Assembly (NCBI RefSeq): GCF_002009175.1 | Contig: NZ_CP018047.1 | Location: 7,617,001-7,681,000 of the forward strand | DNA: 64,000 nucleotides | Source of the DNA: Streptomyces niveus | GTDB lineage: Bacteria; Actinomycetota; Actinomycetes; Streptomycetales; Streptomycetaceae | Reading direction: 5' to 3' | Part shown: piece by piece, positions 26,486-35,932 of the stretch | How positions within the stretch are numbered: position 1 is the stretch's first letter | Layout of the letters: every line of letters begins with the position of its first letter | The notes under the pieces: generated by a model | Told to the model about the DNA's origin: nothing | Databases searched by the model: none | What the model saw: the letters and a program-made list of their open reading frames with translations, nothing else | Position numbers and translations under genes: made by a program

Positions 26486-26772
26486 TGTGCTACTCCTTGT
26501 CGTTCGCGGGTGATCTGGTGACACGGTTCGGCGAACCGCCGTTCCTCGACGGTCCCCAGGAGGTGCATGACCGGCGTCGGTCGGCGGCGCCGCGTGCTGG
26601 CGACGGCGGGCGCGGCGAGCGGTACGAGGACGTACCAGCGGTAGTAGTTGCCCGGCACCGGTGCGCAGCGACCCCTCAGAGCGTTTGAAGCCTCGCGCTC
26701 TCGGCGCCGCGCGTGTCGGGACCGCTGCCGTAACAGGGCAGTTCCGACCTCTGGGACGGGGTGACACGTCAT
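26482..26772 (-). CDS. Small basic protein (96 aa) in the overlapping HATPase-HTH unit
   Basis: A 96-residue ORF with no recognised domain, Arg/His-rich with one hydrophobic patch (NYYRWYVLVPLAAPAVA). It is supported by its junctions: the ATG overlaps the upstream gene's TGA (ATGA at 26769-26772) and its own TGA overlaps the GTG of the tandem-HTH gene. Codon 14 is TTA (26731-26733), which would make passage of ribosomes, and possibly translation of the downstream regulator, sensitive to bldA tRNA. Confidence 0.55.
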   Translation of the reverse strand: MTCHPVPEVGTALLRQRSRHARRREREASNALRGRCAPVPGNYYRWYVLVPLAAPAVASTRRRRPTPVMHLLGTVEERRFAEPCHQITRERQGVAQ

Positions 26773-27263
26773 GCCTCATCTCCCATCAGGTCAAGAACGG
26801 TGAGGATGGCGAAAGCGAACCGGCGCAGATGAGCAACGGCCTGATCCGGCGTCGGCTGCTCGTCGCGAAGGGCGATCAGGAGCCGTAGTTCCTCGGTGGG
26901 GTACATAGCAACTCGATGCGGAACGACCTGCATGAGGTGGGTCGTCGCTCTCCGGAAACGGTCGCTGATCCGCGTGGCTTCCTCGGGAAGCATGGGGGTG
27001 GCCTTCTCCTGGCGCCGGCGCTGCGGCAGGGGCAGGCCGAGGCGGAGCAAGAGGTCGTCCGAGCGGTGGACTCGTCGCGGCGGAGCGGACTGGGCCCGGT
27101 CACCGAGGACGTCCTCCAGGGTGTCGAACACCTCGTCGCCGATCCCCTCTTCCGCCAGGGAGCGGGACAGGGAGAAGGCGAGCCTGCTCAGTGTCTCGTC
27201 ATGAGAGGAGACGGGGCGGGAGAGCAAGATGGCGGCGGTGGCGTTGTCGACGGTGACCATCAC
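26769..27263 (-). CDS. Hypothetical protein between HATPase and HTH genes
   Basis: A 164-residue predominantly helical protein with no recognised domain (LSRLAFSLSRSLAEEGIGDE; LRLLIALRDEQPTPDQAVAH). The start is GTG at 27263, overlapping the TGA of the HATPase gene (GTGA), and its stop overlaps the next ATG. It has no membrane segment. Position between an ATPase of the anti-sigma type and a DNA-binding protein suggests an adaptor or sensor role, which is inference. Confidence 0.7.
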   Translation of the reverse strand: MMVTVDNATAAILLSRPVSSHDETLSRLAFSLSRSLAEEGIGDEVFDTLEDVLGDRAQSAPPRRVHRSDDLLLRLGLPLPQRRRQEKATPMLPEEATRISDRFRRATTHLMQVVPHRVAMYPTEELRLLIALRDEQPTPDQAVAHLRRFAFAILTVLDLMGDEA

Positions 27264-27691
27264 CGCCTCCTAGTGGGGAGGAGGAAGCTGCACCACGTCG
27301 TCCTGCCGTTGTCGCTGACGCCCCACTCTTTTGAGAGGACGGCGACGAGAAGCAGCCCACGGCCGCACACGTCGTCATCCTCAACGGTGCGCAGCCGGGC
27401 GGGTGCCGTGTTCTCGTCGGTGACCTCGACGGTGAGTTCGCTGCCGGTGTTCCGCATCCGCAGTCCGACGTTCCCATGGCCGTGCTCGACGGCGTTGGTG
27501 ACCAGTTCGGAGACGGCGAGCTGGACGTCCTCGGCAACAGGGTCGGGCACGTCCCACAGCCTCATGAACGCCTTGGTGATGTGCCGTATCTGGGCGACGC
27601 GGACGCGGTCCGGCGCCAGGACCACCTCGAAGGCGCACGACGTCAGTGGCTTCGTCTGCGGCTTTGCAGCCGGCAGTGCGGCATGGCTCAT
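27260..27691 (-). CDS. Anti-sigma-factor-type ATP-binding protein (HATPase)
   Basis: A 143-residue single HATPase domain of the RsbW/SpoIIAB-like group common in Streptomyces. The N box is VSELVTNAVEHG, the G1 box is VTDENTAPAR and the G2 box CGRGLLLVAVLSKEWGV. The ATG at 27691 follows GGGAGG with 6 nt spacing. Such proteins act as anti-sigma factors or partner-switching kinases. It heads a four-gene unit in which every junction is a 4-nt overlap; no sigma factor gene is adjacent. Confidence 0.88.
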   Translation of the reverse strand: MSHAALPAAKPQTKPLTSCAFEVVLAPDRVRVAQIRHITKAFMRLWDVPDPVAEDVQLAVSELVTNAVEHGHGNVGLRMRNTGSELTVEVTDENTAPARLRTVEDDDVCGRGLLLVAVLSKEWGVSDNGRTTWCSFLLPTRRR

Positions 27692-27909
27692 CGGGGGCCT
27701 CCCAGGTGGGCGGTGAGCGCGAGCGTGCGGCATCCGGCGCTGGTACGTCGCCCGGCACTGCCCGCCTCGTCGATCACTCGACGTGTTCGCTTAGTGACCA
27801 GCGAACACCGCGCGGTCCAGGCTTGGGAATGACTTTCAGATGACGTTGACCCGTCAGTAACCTTGTTCGGGGTGCCGCCACCGTGGGCGGTCCTGGCATG
27901 CTGAGCGGC

Positions 27910-28692
27910 ATGGTGACACTCGATGGAAAGCCCGTATCCGCCGACGACTTGCTCCCCCTGGCCCTGACCAACGTCGGCCACTTCACGTCCATGCGTGTCG
28001 ACGCCGACGGCACTGTCCGCGGCCTCTCGCTGCACATGGAACGTCTCGTGCGGGACTGCGGAATCGTCTACGGCGCCGACCTGGACACCGGCCGTGTTCG
28101 CGACTACGTCCGCCAGGGCCTGCGCGGACAGGACACACCGTGCGTCGTCCGCGTCACGGTCTACGACCCCAAGGTCGAGATGGCGCACCCGGCGAACGCG
28201 GACGAGCCGCACGTCCTGGTGTCCGTGCGCGGTGCCGGCGCCATGCCCCCACGGCCGCTGCGTGCCATGAGCGTGCCCTACGAGCGGGACCTGCCGGAGG
28301 TCAAGCACGCCGGACTCTTCGGCGCCCTGCACGCCCGCCGCGCGGCGCAGCTCGCAGGCTTCGACGACGCGCTGTTCGTCGGCCCCGACGGGCTCGTGAG
28401 CGAGGGCGGCACCTGGAACCTCGGCTTCGTCGACCACGACGGCACTGTGGTGTGGCCGCAGGCCCCCGTGCTCCCCGGCGTCACCATGGCGCTGCTCCAA
28501 CAGCACGCCGAGCACCGGGTCGCTCCCGTCACCCTGGAACAGGCCAAGGGCATGGCGGCAGGATTCGCGACAAACACGAGCATCGGCGTCCGCGCACTGA
28601 AGACGATCGACGAAACCGAACTCCCCGCTGAACATGCGGTCTTGAGCCAGCTCCAACAGACGTACCTGTCGATCCCCGGCGAGACCCTGTAG
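27910..28692 (+). CDS. Class IV aminotransferase (PLP-dependent)
   Basis: A 260-residue protein of aminotransferase class IV, the group of branched-chain aminotransferase and aminodeoxychorismate lyase. Visible elements are ALTNVGHFTSMRV at the start, VKHAGLFGALHARRAAQLAG (bearing the PLP Lys) and DGLVSEGGTWNLGFVDHDG (the cofactor-binding E-G-N region). Starts at 27898 and 27910 are both possible; the latter matches the usual N-terminus. It ends 9 bp before the HTH-SUMF1 gene, so the two are an operon. Which amine it uses cannot be told. Confidence 0.85.
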   Translation: MVTLDGKPVSADDLLPLALTNVGHFTSMRVDADGTVRGLSLHMERLVRDCGIVYGADLDTGRVRDYVRQGLRGQDTPCVVRVTVYDPKVEMAHPANADEPHVLVSVRGAGAMPPRPLRAMSVPYERDLPEVKHAGLFGALHARRAAQLAGFDDALFVGPDGLVSEGGTWNLGFVDHDGTVVWPQAPVLPGVTMALLQQHAEHRVAPVTLEQAKGMAAGFATNTSIGVRALKTIDETELPAEHAVLSQLQQTYLSIPGETL

Positions 28693-28701
28693 CGCGAGAG
28701 C

Positions 28702-29622
28702 ATGACGGGGGTAACCAGGTGGACCGGCCACGAAGCCGGCCTGCTGCGCAAAGCCACGCGCAAGACCGGCAAAGCATTCGCCGAACTGGTCGGCGTAAAC
28801 CAGCGTCAGATCCCCAGGTGGGAGGGCCGCGGCGAGACCCTGGAACTCAGCCTCGCCAACCAGGAGGCCCTTGACACCGTTCTCGCACGGGCAGACCCCG
28901 AAGTGCAGCAGCGGTTCGCGGCGCTCCTCACCGAGCGCGCCGCCGCCGAGCACGACGAACGCGCCGAGGAACTGCTGCGCCGTGACCCGCGGACCAGCAG
29001 GCACCCCGTCGACGGCAAGCTGATGACCCTCGTCGAGGAGGGCATCTACCTCTCCGGCCCCGACAACCGGTCGGTGTGGCTGGAGCCGTTCCTCGTCGAT
29101 GTCTACCCGACGACGAACGAGGACTACGCGAGGTTCGTGCTCGCCACCGGCCACCGGCCGCCGCAGCACTGGCCGACAGGCCGGTGTCCCGTGAGCCTGG
29201 CCAACCACCCTGTGGTGTGGGTGACATGGCACGACGCCACCGCGTACGCCCGCTGGGCAGGGAAGGTACTGCCCAGCGCGCGTCAGTGGGAGAAGGCGGC
29301 CCGTGGCCCGCGCGGGCGCATCTACCCGTGGGGCGCGGAGCCGACCGCCGCGAAGGCGAACACGGCCGAAGCCGGCATCGACGCGACGACCTCCGTGTCC
29401 CGATACCAGTCCGGCGTCAGCCCGTATGGCGCCTTCGACATGTGCGGCAACGTGTGGGAGTGGTGCTCGACCGAGGAGGAGTCCGGCAACGGCCGGTACG
29501 AGCTGAAGGGAAGCGCCTTCACCTCCCCGTTCGAACGAGCCGCCCCGTCCCTGCGCAACGCCGCCAACGCCTCTATGAAGGACAACGACACCGGATTCCG
29601 CTGCGCGGCTGCTCTTTCCTAG
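28702..29622 (+). CDS. HTH-SUMF1 fusion protein (formylglycine-generating-enzyme-like fold)
   Basis: A 306-residue protein with two parts. Residues about 10-75 look like a small helix-turn-helix (TRKTGKAFAELVGVNQRQIP then RWEGRG). From about 105 to the end is a SUMF1/EgtB/PvdO domain: HPVVWVTWHDATAYARWAGK, LPSARQWEKAARG, IYPWGAE, FDMCGNVWEWCST and a closing TGFRCA. The CxxxC copper-binding active site of true formylglycine-generating enzymes is absent: the matching region is GSAFTSPFERAAPSLRNAA. It is therefore probably not a sulfatase activator. Operonic with the aminotransferase. Confidence 0.82.
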   Translation: MTGVTRWTGHEAGLLRKATRKTGKAFAELVGVNQRQIPRWEGRGETLELSLANQEALDTVLARADPEVQQRFAALLTERAAAEHDERAEELLRRDPRTSRHPVDGKLMTLVEEGIYLSGPDNRSVWLEPFLVDVYPTTNEDYARFVLATGHRPPQHWPTGRCPVSLANHPVVWVTWHDATAYARWAGKVLPSARQWEKAARGPRGRIYPWGAEPTAAKANTAEAGIDATTSVSRYQSGVSPYGAFDMCGNVWEWCSTEEESGNGRYELKGSAFTSPFERAAPSLRNAANASMKDNDTGFRCAAALS

Positions 29623-29722
29623 ACTGATGCCGACGTAGGCTGGCGGCGTCACGGTCGACCCGCCTGCGCGGATGGGGCGACCACGGCAGTGAACGCGCAG
29701 TGCAGCTCGAACCAGCACGGGC

Positions 29723-30127
29723 CAGCGGCCCCGGTGCCCACCAGTTGGCGCGGCCCGCGAGGCGCATGAACGCGGGCACCAGCGCGCCGCGTACGAGCGT
29801 CGCGTCCATCAGGACCGCGACCGCCAGGCCCAGGCCGATGGCCTTGAGGTACGAGATCCCGGACAGGACGAAGCCCAGCCACACGATGGCGATCAGTCCC
29901 GCCGCGGCGGTCACCATCGCGCCGGTGCGCTCCAGGCCGCGTGCCACGGCCAGTTGGTTGTCGCCCGAGCGGTCCCACTCCTCCTTGATACGGGAGAGCA
30001 GGAAGACCTCGTAGTCCATCGACATGCCGAACGTGACGCAGAACAGCAGCACCGGCACGGTCCAGGTAATCGTGCCGGTGACCGTGAACTCGTCGACGAA
30101 TCCCTCCAGATGACCGTCCTGGAAGCG
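29723..30127 (-). pseudogene. Truncated MMPL-family transporter fragment
   Basis: About 135 codons of the C-terminal half of an MMPL/RND-type permease: FQDGHLEGF, VPVLLFCVTFGMSMDYEVFL, GLERTGAMVTAAAGLIAIVW and AFMRLAGRANWWAPGPL. Everything N-terminal is missing, the reading frame has no sensible start, and the C-terminal tail after WAPGPL degenerates into arginine/serine-rich sequence overlapping the SUMF1 gene end. The break lies at the edge of the integrase region, so insertion or deletion by the mobile element is the likely cause. Confidence 0.85.
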
Positions 30128-30494
30128 CCGCACCAGTACGCCGCATGTCAGTCATGGGTCGAGTGACAACATCGCACGCATTCCTTGCATCTTTGTCGTG
30201 TGTCGGGCTCCATGTGGGCTGTCAGCAGGCATTCGCCCACGGCAGACAAGAAGAAACTCCAAAAGACTGGAAACCTCAGCCGACATCATGTCAACGTACA
30301 GGAATACGCCAGGTCGGACGGTGCAGTGATTCGCTGCGACTAGGGCTGCGCGTGATTCGCACTCTCGCGGCACATCAGGCTTCCTGGCTGCATGGTCGCT
30401 GAACAGGAGGGCCCCCTCTGCTGGATTCGATCCGCCCGCTTCACTTCCTCGGCTCTCTTTGTGCTCGGCGCACTGAGCGCTTGGGTCCGGCCAG
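30128..30494. other. Gene-free, lower-GC stretch upstream of the excisionase/integrase genes
   Basis: No convincing gene. Composition is more A/T-rich than flanking DNA, as expected of imported DNA. It probably holds the promoter of the 202-residue ORF and the left border of the element; no direct repeat matching the right flank near 32485-32645 could be found by eye. Confidence 0.45.
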
Positions 30495-31103
30495 GTGGCG
30501 GGTGACTACAGTGCTGTGCTCACCGGGTTGTTCGTCTGCGCAGTTGGGCTGTTCGGCGAGGACCTGCTGCAACACGGTTACCGCCACGACGGAGCTGTCC
30601 TTGCATACGTCGCGACATACCCCGGAGCTTCAACTCGCCACGTGGCTAACGCCATTGGGTCACCCGAGCGCATCGCAGTGCGAGACCTTGACCGCCTAAC
30701 ACGCGACGGCCTGCTGGTGCTTGTCACGGACGGCGCGACCCAGGCCCTGCGCTCATACCGGCTGGCTTCCTGGCAGCGAGCTGAGAAGCTGCCGGATTCA
30801 TCCGATGCGGCGAGCAACATAGACCACGATCGCCGGTTAGCCAAACCGGCGATAGCGACGAGCATTGAAGTATCTCGCATTGCTCAAGCCGCAAGGATGC
30901 AACCAATGCCCCGTCCTCCCGCACTGAAGCTCTCCGAAGTTCTGGCGGAGATTCGCATGAGTCCATCGGCCTTCTACCGGCTGCGTGCTCGTGGTCAGGC
31001 TCCCCGAATGATCAAGCTGCCCAATGGTGAACTGCGCTGCCGCCGATCCGATCTGGACGCATGGTGGGAAGCGTGTGAAAGGGATACGCCTGCATGGCGA
31101 TGA
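30495..31103 (+). CDS. Excisionase-like HTH protein
   Basis: A 202-codon ORF whose last ~65 residues are an excisionase-type HTH (LKLSEVLAEIRMSPSAFYRL, then RARGQAPRMIKLPNGELRCR and a RSDLDAWWEA tail), typical of Xis/AlpA proteins upstream of actinomycete integrases. The N-terminal part resembles a winged helix (YVATYPGASTRHVANAIGSP; LDRLTRDGLLVLVTDG) and contains a TTA codon at 30837-30839. A short form starting at the ATG at 30906 (65 aa, AAGG upstream) is an equally plausible product. The ORF overlaps the integrase start. Confidence 0.65.
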   Translation: MAGDYSAVLTGLFVCAVGLFGEDLLQHGYRHDGAVLAYVATYPGASTRHVANAIGSPERIAVRDLDRLTRDGLLVLVTDGATQALRSYRLASWQRAEKLPDSSDAASNIDHDRRLAKPAIATSIEVSRIAQAARMQPMPRPPALKLSEVLAEIRMSPSAFYRLRARGQAPRMIKLPNGELRCRRSDLDAWWEACERDTPAWR

Positions 31104-32485
31104 GCTACAAGGTTCGGTTCTGGGAAATCCGTGAACGCCCCGACCGTCGCAAGGGTTTTGAGGTCCGATGGACCGTCGGTGGCCGGGAGAAATCTGAGTC
31201 CTACCTCACTAAGGGACTCGCGGAGAGCCGGCGGGCGAAGCTGATTACTGCCGCCCGCGACGGCGAACCGTTCGACCCGCAGACAGGTCTGCCCGCTGCT
31301 GAGCTCCGGGATCTGAAGCAGCGAACCACTTGGTATGCCCTGGCAAGTGAGTATATCGAGCAGCGCTGGGACCGAACGCCGGGAAACACACGCCGCACGC
31401 TTGCCGACGCTCTGGCCACGATCACGCCGGCCTTCGTTGAACCCGGCGCAGCACCCCGGGACCCCCGCGTGCTGCGCCGCGCCCTGTACTCATGGGCGTT
31501 CAACAAAAAAGCCTGGGCCACCGACCCACCCGAGGAGTGGCAGGTCGCACTGGACTGGCTGCAGCGTCACTCGCTGCCGGTCAGTGAGTTGGAAGAACCC
31601 GACGTACTGCGCAGGGGTCTCGACGCACTGTGCCGCAAGGTAGATGGGGCGGCCGCGGCCGCGAAGACCGTGAAGCGGAAGAAGGCCGCGGCCAACGAGG
31701 TGTTCGGCGCAGCTGTTGAACGCGGGTACTTCACACAGAACCCGCTCAACGGGCTTCGCTGGACGGCACCGGAAGTTGCGGAGGAAGTCGACCCGGACTG
31801 TGTGCCTAACCCCGCCCAAGTCGCCAGACTGCTTGCCGCCGTCAGGGCACTACCCGGTCGCGGTCCCCACCTCTACGCCTTCTTCGGCTGCATGTACTAC
31901 GCGGGCATGCGCCCAGCCGAGGTCATCCACCTGCAGAGGTCCCAGTGCCGCCTGCCACCGAACGGTTGGGGACTCCTGAACCTGAAGGGCGGTGTCGTGA
32001 CCGCAGGCAAGGAGTGGACCGATAATGGCGCCGTTCACGAGATCCACTCCCTGAAGAGACGGGCAGCCAAGGCCACACGAGCGGTGCCTATCCCTCCGGT
32101 GCTCGTCTCCATGCTGCGTGACCATATGCGACAGTTCGGCGTCGCACCGGATGGCCGGCTCTTCCGCAACGCTGCGGGAAAGTACATCGACGCCTCTGCG
32201 TACGGCATCACCTGGGGACGAGCGCGCGAGGCTGTGCTCACCCTCGACGAGCATGCCCTTGAGCTGGCAAAGCGCCCGTACGACCTACGTCACGCCGGCA
32301 TCTCGTTCTGGCTGGCCTCTGGCGTCGACCCCGCAGAGTGTGCGCGTCGGGCCGGTCAAAGCATTCAGGTCCTATTCCGCTACTACGCCAAGTTTCTGGC
32401 GGAAGCGCGGGATCATGCGAACCGCCTGATCGAGACGTCCATGCGGCGATGGGAGGAACCCACGGGGGACTCAGAGGGTGGCTGA
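31094..32485 (+). CDS. Tyrosine-type site-specific integrase
   Basis: A 463-residue tyrosine recombinase. An N-terminal arm-binding/SAM-like region is followed by the catalytic domain: first Arg in GMRPAEVIHL, YDLRHAGIS (second Arg and His; the first His of HxxR is Tyr here) and the nucleophile Tyr in QVLFRYYAKFL. An alternative ATG at 31100 gives a 4-nt ATGA overlap with the excisionase-like gene. No replication or transfer genes accompany it, so this is either a minimal or a decayed integrative element. It is followed by a strong hairpin at 32596-32635. Confidence 0.9.
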   Translation: MAMSYKVRFWEIRERPDRRKGFEVRWTVGGREKSESYLTKGLAESRRAKLITAARDGEPFDPQTGLPAAELRDLKQRTTWYALASEYIEQRWDRTPGNTRRTLADALATITPAFVEPGAAPRDPRVLRRALYSWAFNKKAWATDPPEEWQVALDWLQRHSLPVSELEEPDVLRRGLDALCRKVDGAAAAAKTVKRKKAAANEVFGAAVERGYFTQNPLNGLRWTAPEVAEEVDPDCVPNPAQVARLLAAVRALPGRGPHLYAFFGCMYYAGMRPAEVIHLQRSQCRLPPNGWGLLNLKGGVVTAGKEWTDNGAVHEIHSLKRRAAKATRAVPIPPVLVSMLRDHMRQFGVAPDGRLFRNAAGKYIDASAYGITWGRAREAVLTLDEHALELAKRPYDLRHAGISFWLASGVDPAECARRAGQSIQVLFRYYAKFLAEARDHANRLIETSMRRWEEPTGDSEGG

Positions 32486-32595
32486 ACGGTTTCTGGCCCG
32501 GAAATGCCCCGCAACTGCTGGTCAGAGCTGGGATTCCAGTGGGAGATATTGGGAGTAAGGGTACTTTCCGACTCACTGCTCAAGTGAGGTCAGGA

Positions 32596-32635
32596 AAGGG
32601 CACCTGACCGACATTCGCCCAGGTCAGGTGCCCTT
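32596..32635. terminator. Hairpin terminator between integrase and aldehyde dehydrogenase genes
   Basis: Perfect 14-bp inverted repeat (AAGGGCACCTGACC / GGTCAGGTGCCCTT) with a 12-nt loop, placed between the ends of two convergent genes; it can act in both directions and may mark the right edge of the inserted segment. Confidence 0.8.
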
Positions 32636-32644
32636 CTTCAGCGT

Positions 32645-34168
<1,524 letters not shown>

Positions 34169-34307
34169 CTCTGTGGCCTCCCGGTGAGGGTGCCGCCCGC
34201 CTTTGGACGGCGCTCTCCGCGAGGCTAGGAGCGCGGACGTTGCGACCAGGTTGCGCGCTGCCCAGCCGCCCAACCAGTCAATCCCGCCGCCTCCAACTCG
34301 CCGCCGC

Positions 34308-35879
34308 TCAGCCCGCCTTGATCATGTCCGCGCACTTCTCGCCGATCATCATCGTCGTGATGCACGGATTGACCGCCGGCAGGAACGGCATCACCGACGC
34401 GTCGGCCACTCTCAGCCCCGTCACGCCCTTCACCCGCAGCCTCGGGTCGAGCGGCGAGTCGGCGTCGTCCGCCGGCCCCATCCGCACCGTGCCCGCCGGG
34501 TGGTAGACGGTGTTGTGCGTCTTACGGATGTAGTCCAGCAGTTCCTCGTCCGACCGCGCCTCCGGCCCCGGTGCCAACTCCTGCCCCTTCCACGCCGCCA
34601 TCGGCTCCTGCGCGGCGATCTCGCGGGCGAGACGCAGCCCGTACGTCATCACCCGGATGTCGTGCTCGTGGGTGAAGTAGCGCGGATCGACCTTCGGCTT
34701 GTCCCTGAAGTCGCGCGAACGCAGCCGGACCGTGCCGAGCGACCGCGCGCGAGTGACGTTCGGCGTCAGACAGAAGGCGTTGTCGGTGGTCGGGTAGCCG
34801 CGCCGGTAGGTGTTCATGTCGAAGGGCACCGAGCCGTAGTGGAACATCAGGTCCGGCCGGTCCAGGCCCGGCTCGGTGTCGGCGAAGATCCCGATCTCCC
34901 ACCACTGGGTGGAGCTGGTGACCATGGGCCGCTTCGCCTCCCACATGATCACGCCCTCCGGGTGGTCCTGGAGATGGGAGCCGACGCCGGGGGAGTCGAC
35001 CCGTACGTCGACCCCGCTCGCCCTCAGATGGTCGGCCGGGCCGATGCCCGACAGCATGAGCAGCTTCGGCGAGTCGATCGACCCGCAGCTGACCACGACC
35101 TCGCGGCGCGCGGAGACGGCGCCGCTGTGCACGGTGTCCGGCTCCAGATACTCGACTCCCGTACAGCGGCGCCGATCGGCGGTGTCGTCGAACAGCAGCC
35201 GCTTCGCCTGGAGCCCGGTGCGTACCTCAAGATTGGGCCGCTTGCCGAGAATCGGGTGCAGATACGACACCGACGCCGACGAACGGGTGCCGTCCGGCCG
35301 GGAGTTGATCTGGAACCAGTGCGCTCCCCGCAGCACCGTGCGCCCCGTGTTGAACGGTGTGGTGGGGATCCCCGCCGCCGCGCACGCCTCCAACAGGGCG
35401 CTTCCGCAAGGGTCGTTCGGCGGGACGGTCATGATGTTCACCGGTCCCGAGCGGCCGTGGTGGTCGCCGGGCGCGTCGTTGGTCTCCAGCCGCTGGTAGA
35501 GCGGGAAACAGTCGGCCGCGCTCCAGCCGTCGCAGCCGAGCGCGCCCCACTCGTCGAGATCCTCGGCGGGCGCCCAGAAGGCGATGCAGGAATTGTGCGA
35601 GGAGCAGCCGCCGAGGACCTTGGCGCGGGCGTGGCGCATGAAGTCGTTGCCGTTCTCCTGCGGTTCGATCGGGTAGTCCCAGTCGTAACCCGACTCCAGC
35701 AGCGCCATCCACCGGTCGAGCCTGAGGACGTTGTCGTCGCCGACGTCCGAGGGCCCGGCCTCCAGTACGCAGACGGTGACGCCGGGGTCCTCGGTGAGGC
35801 GCGCGGCCACGACGGCGCCGGCGGTACCACCGCCGACGACCACGTAGTCGAACTCGGCCACGGGGCGTGCTGCGGACAT
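34308..35879 (-). CDS. GMC-family oxidoreductase (choline dehydrogenase-like)
   Basis: A 523-residue FAD enzyme of the glucose-methanol-choline family. FAD-binding [15 protein letters not shown] is at the N-terminus, followed by GGCSSHNSC, the second GMC signature region ([17 protein letters not shown]) and the C-terminal catalytic HPAGTVRMG and [11 protein letters not shown]. The start follows GGAGAAG. Next to a BetB-like dehydrogenase and a permease, oxidation of choline to betaine aldehyde is the best guess, but many GMC proteins act on other alcohols. Confidence 0.85.
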   Translation of the reverse strand: MSAARPVAEFDYVVVGGGTAGAVVAARLTEDPGVTVCVLEAGPSDVGDDNVLRLDRWMALLESGYDWDYPIEPQENGNDFMRHARAKVLGGCSSHNSCIAFWAPAEDLDEWGALGCDGWSAADCFPLYQRLETNDAPGDHHGRSGPVNIMTVPPNDPCGSALLEACAAAGIPTTPFNTGRTVLRGAHWFQINSRPDGTRSSASVSYLHPILGKRPNLEVRTGLQAKRLLFDDTADRRRCTGVEYLEPDTVHSGAVSARREVVVSCGSIDSPKLLMLSGIGPADHLRASGVDVRVDSPGVGSHLQDHPEGVIMWEAKRPMVTSSTQWWEIGIFADTEPGLDRPDLMFHYGSVPFDMNTYRRGYPTTDNAFCLTPNVTRARSLGTVRLRSRDFRDKPKVDPRYFTHEHDIRVMTYGLRLAREIAAQEPMAAWKGQELAPGPEARSDEELLDYIRKTHNTVYHPAGTVRMGPADDADSPLDPRLRVKGVTGLRVADASVMPFLPAVNPCITTMMIGEKCADMIKAG

Positions 35880-35932
35880 CGCTTCTCCAGATGCAGGGGG
35901 AGGGGACGTGGGACGCGGGGAGTGCGCGGCGG

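Noticed and set aside
27688..29718. 676-codon minus-strand frame opposite the aminotransferase and SUMF1 genes
   Set aside because: No domain; both plus-strand genes have complete motifs.
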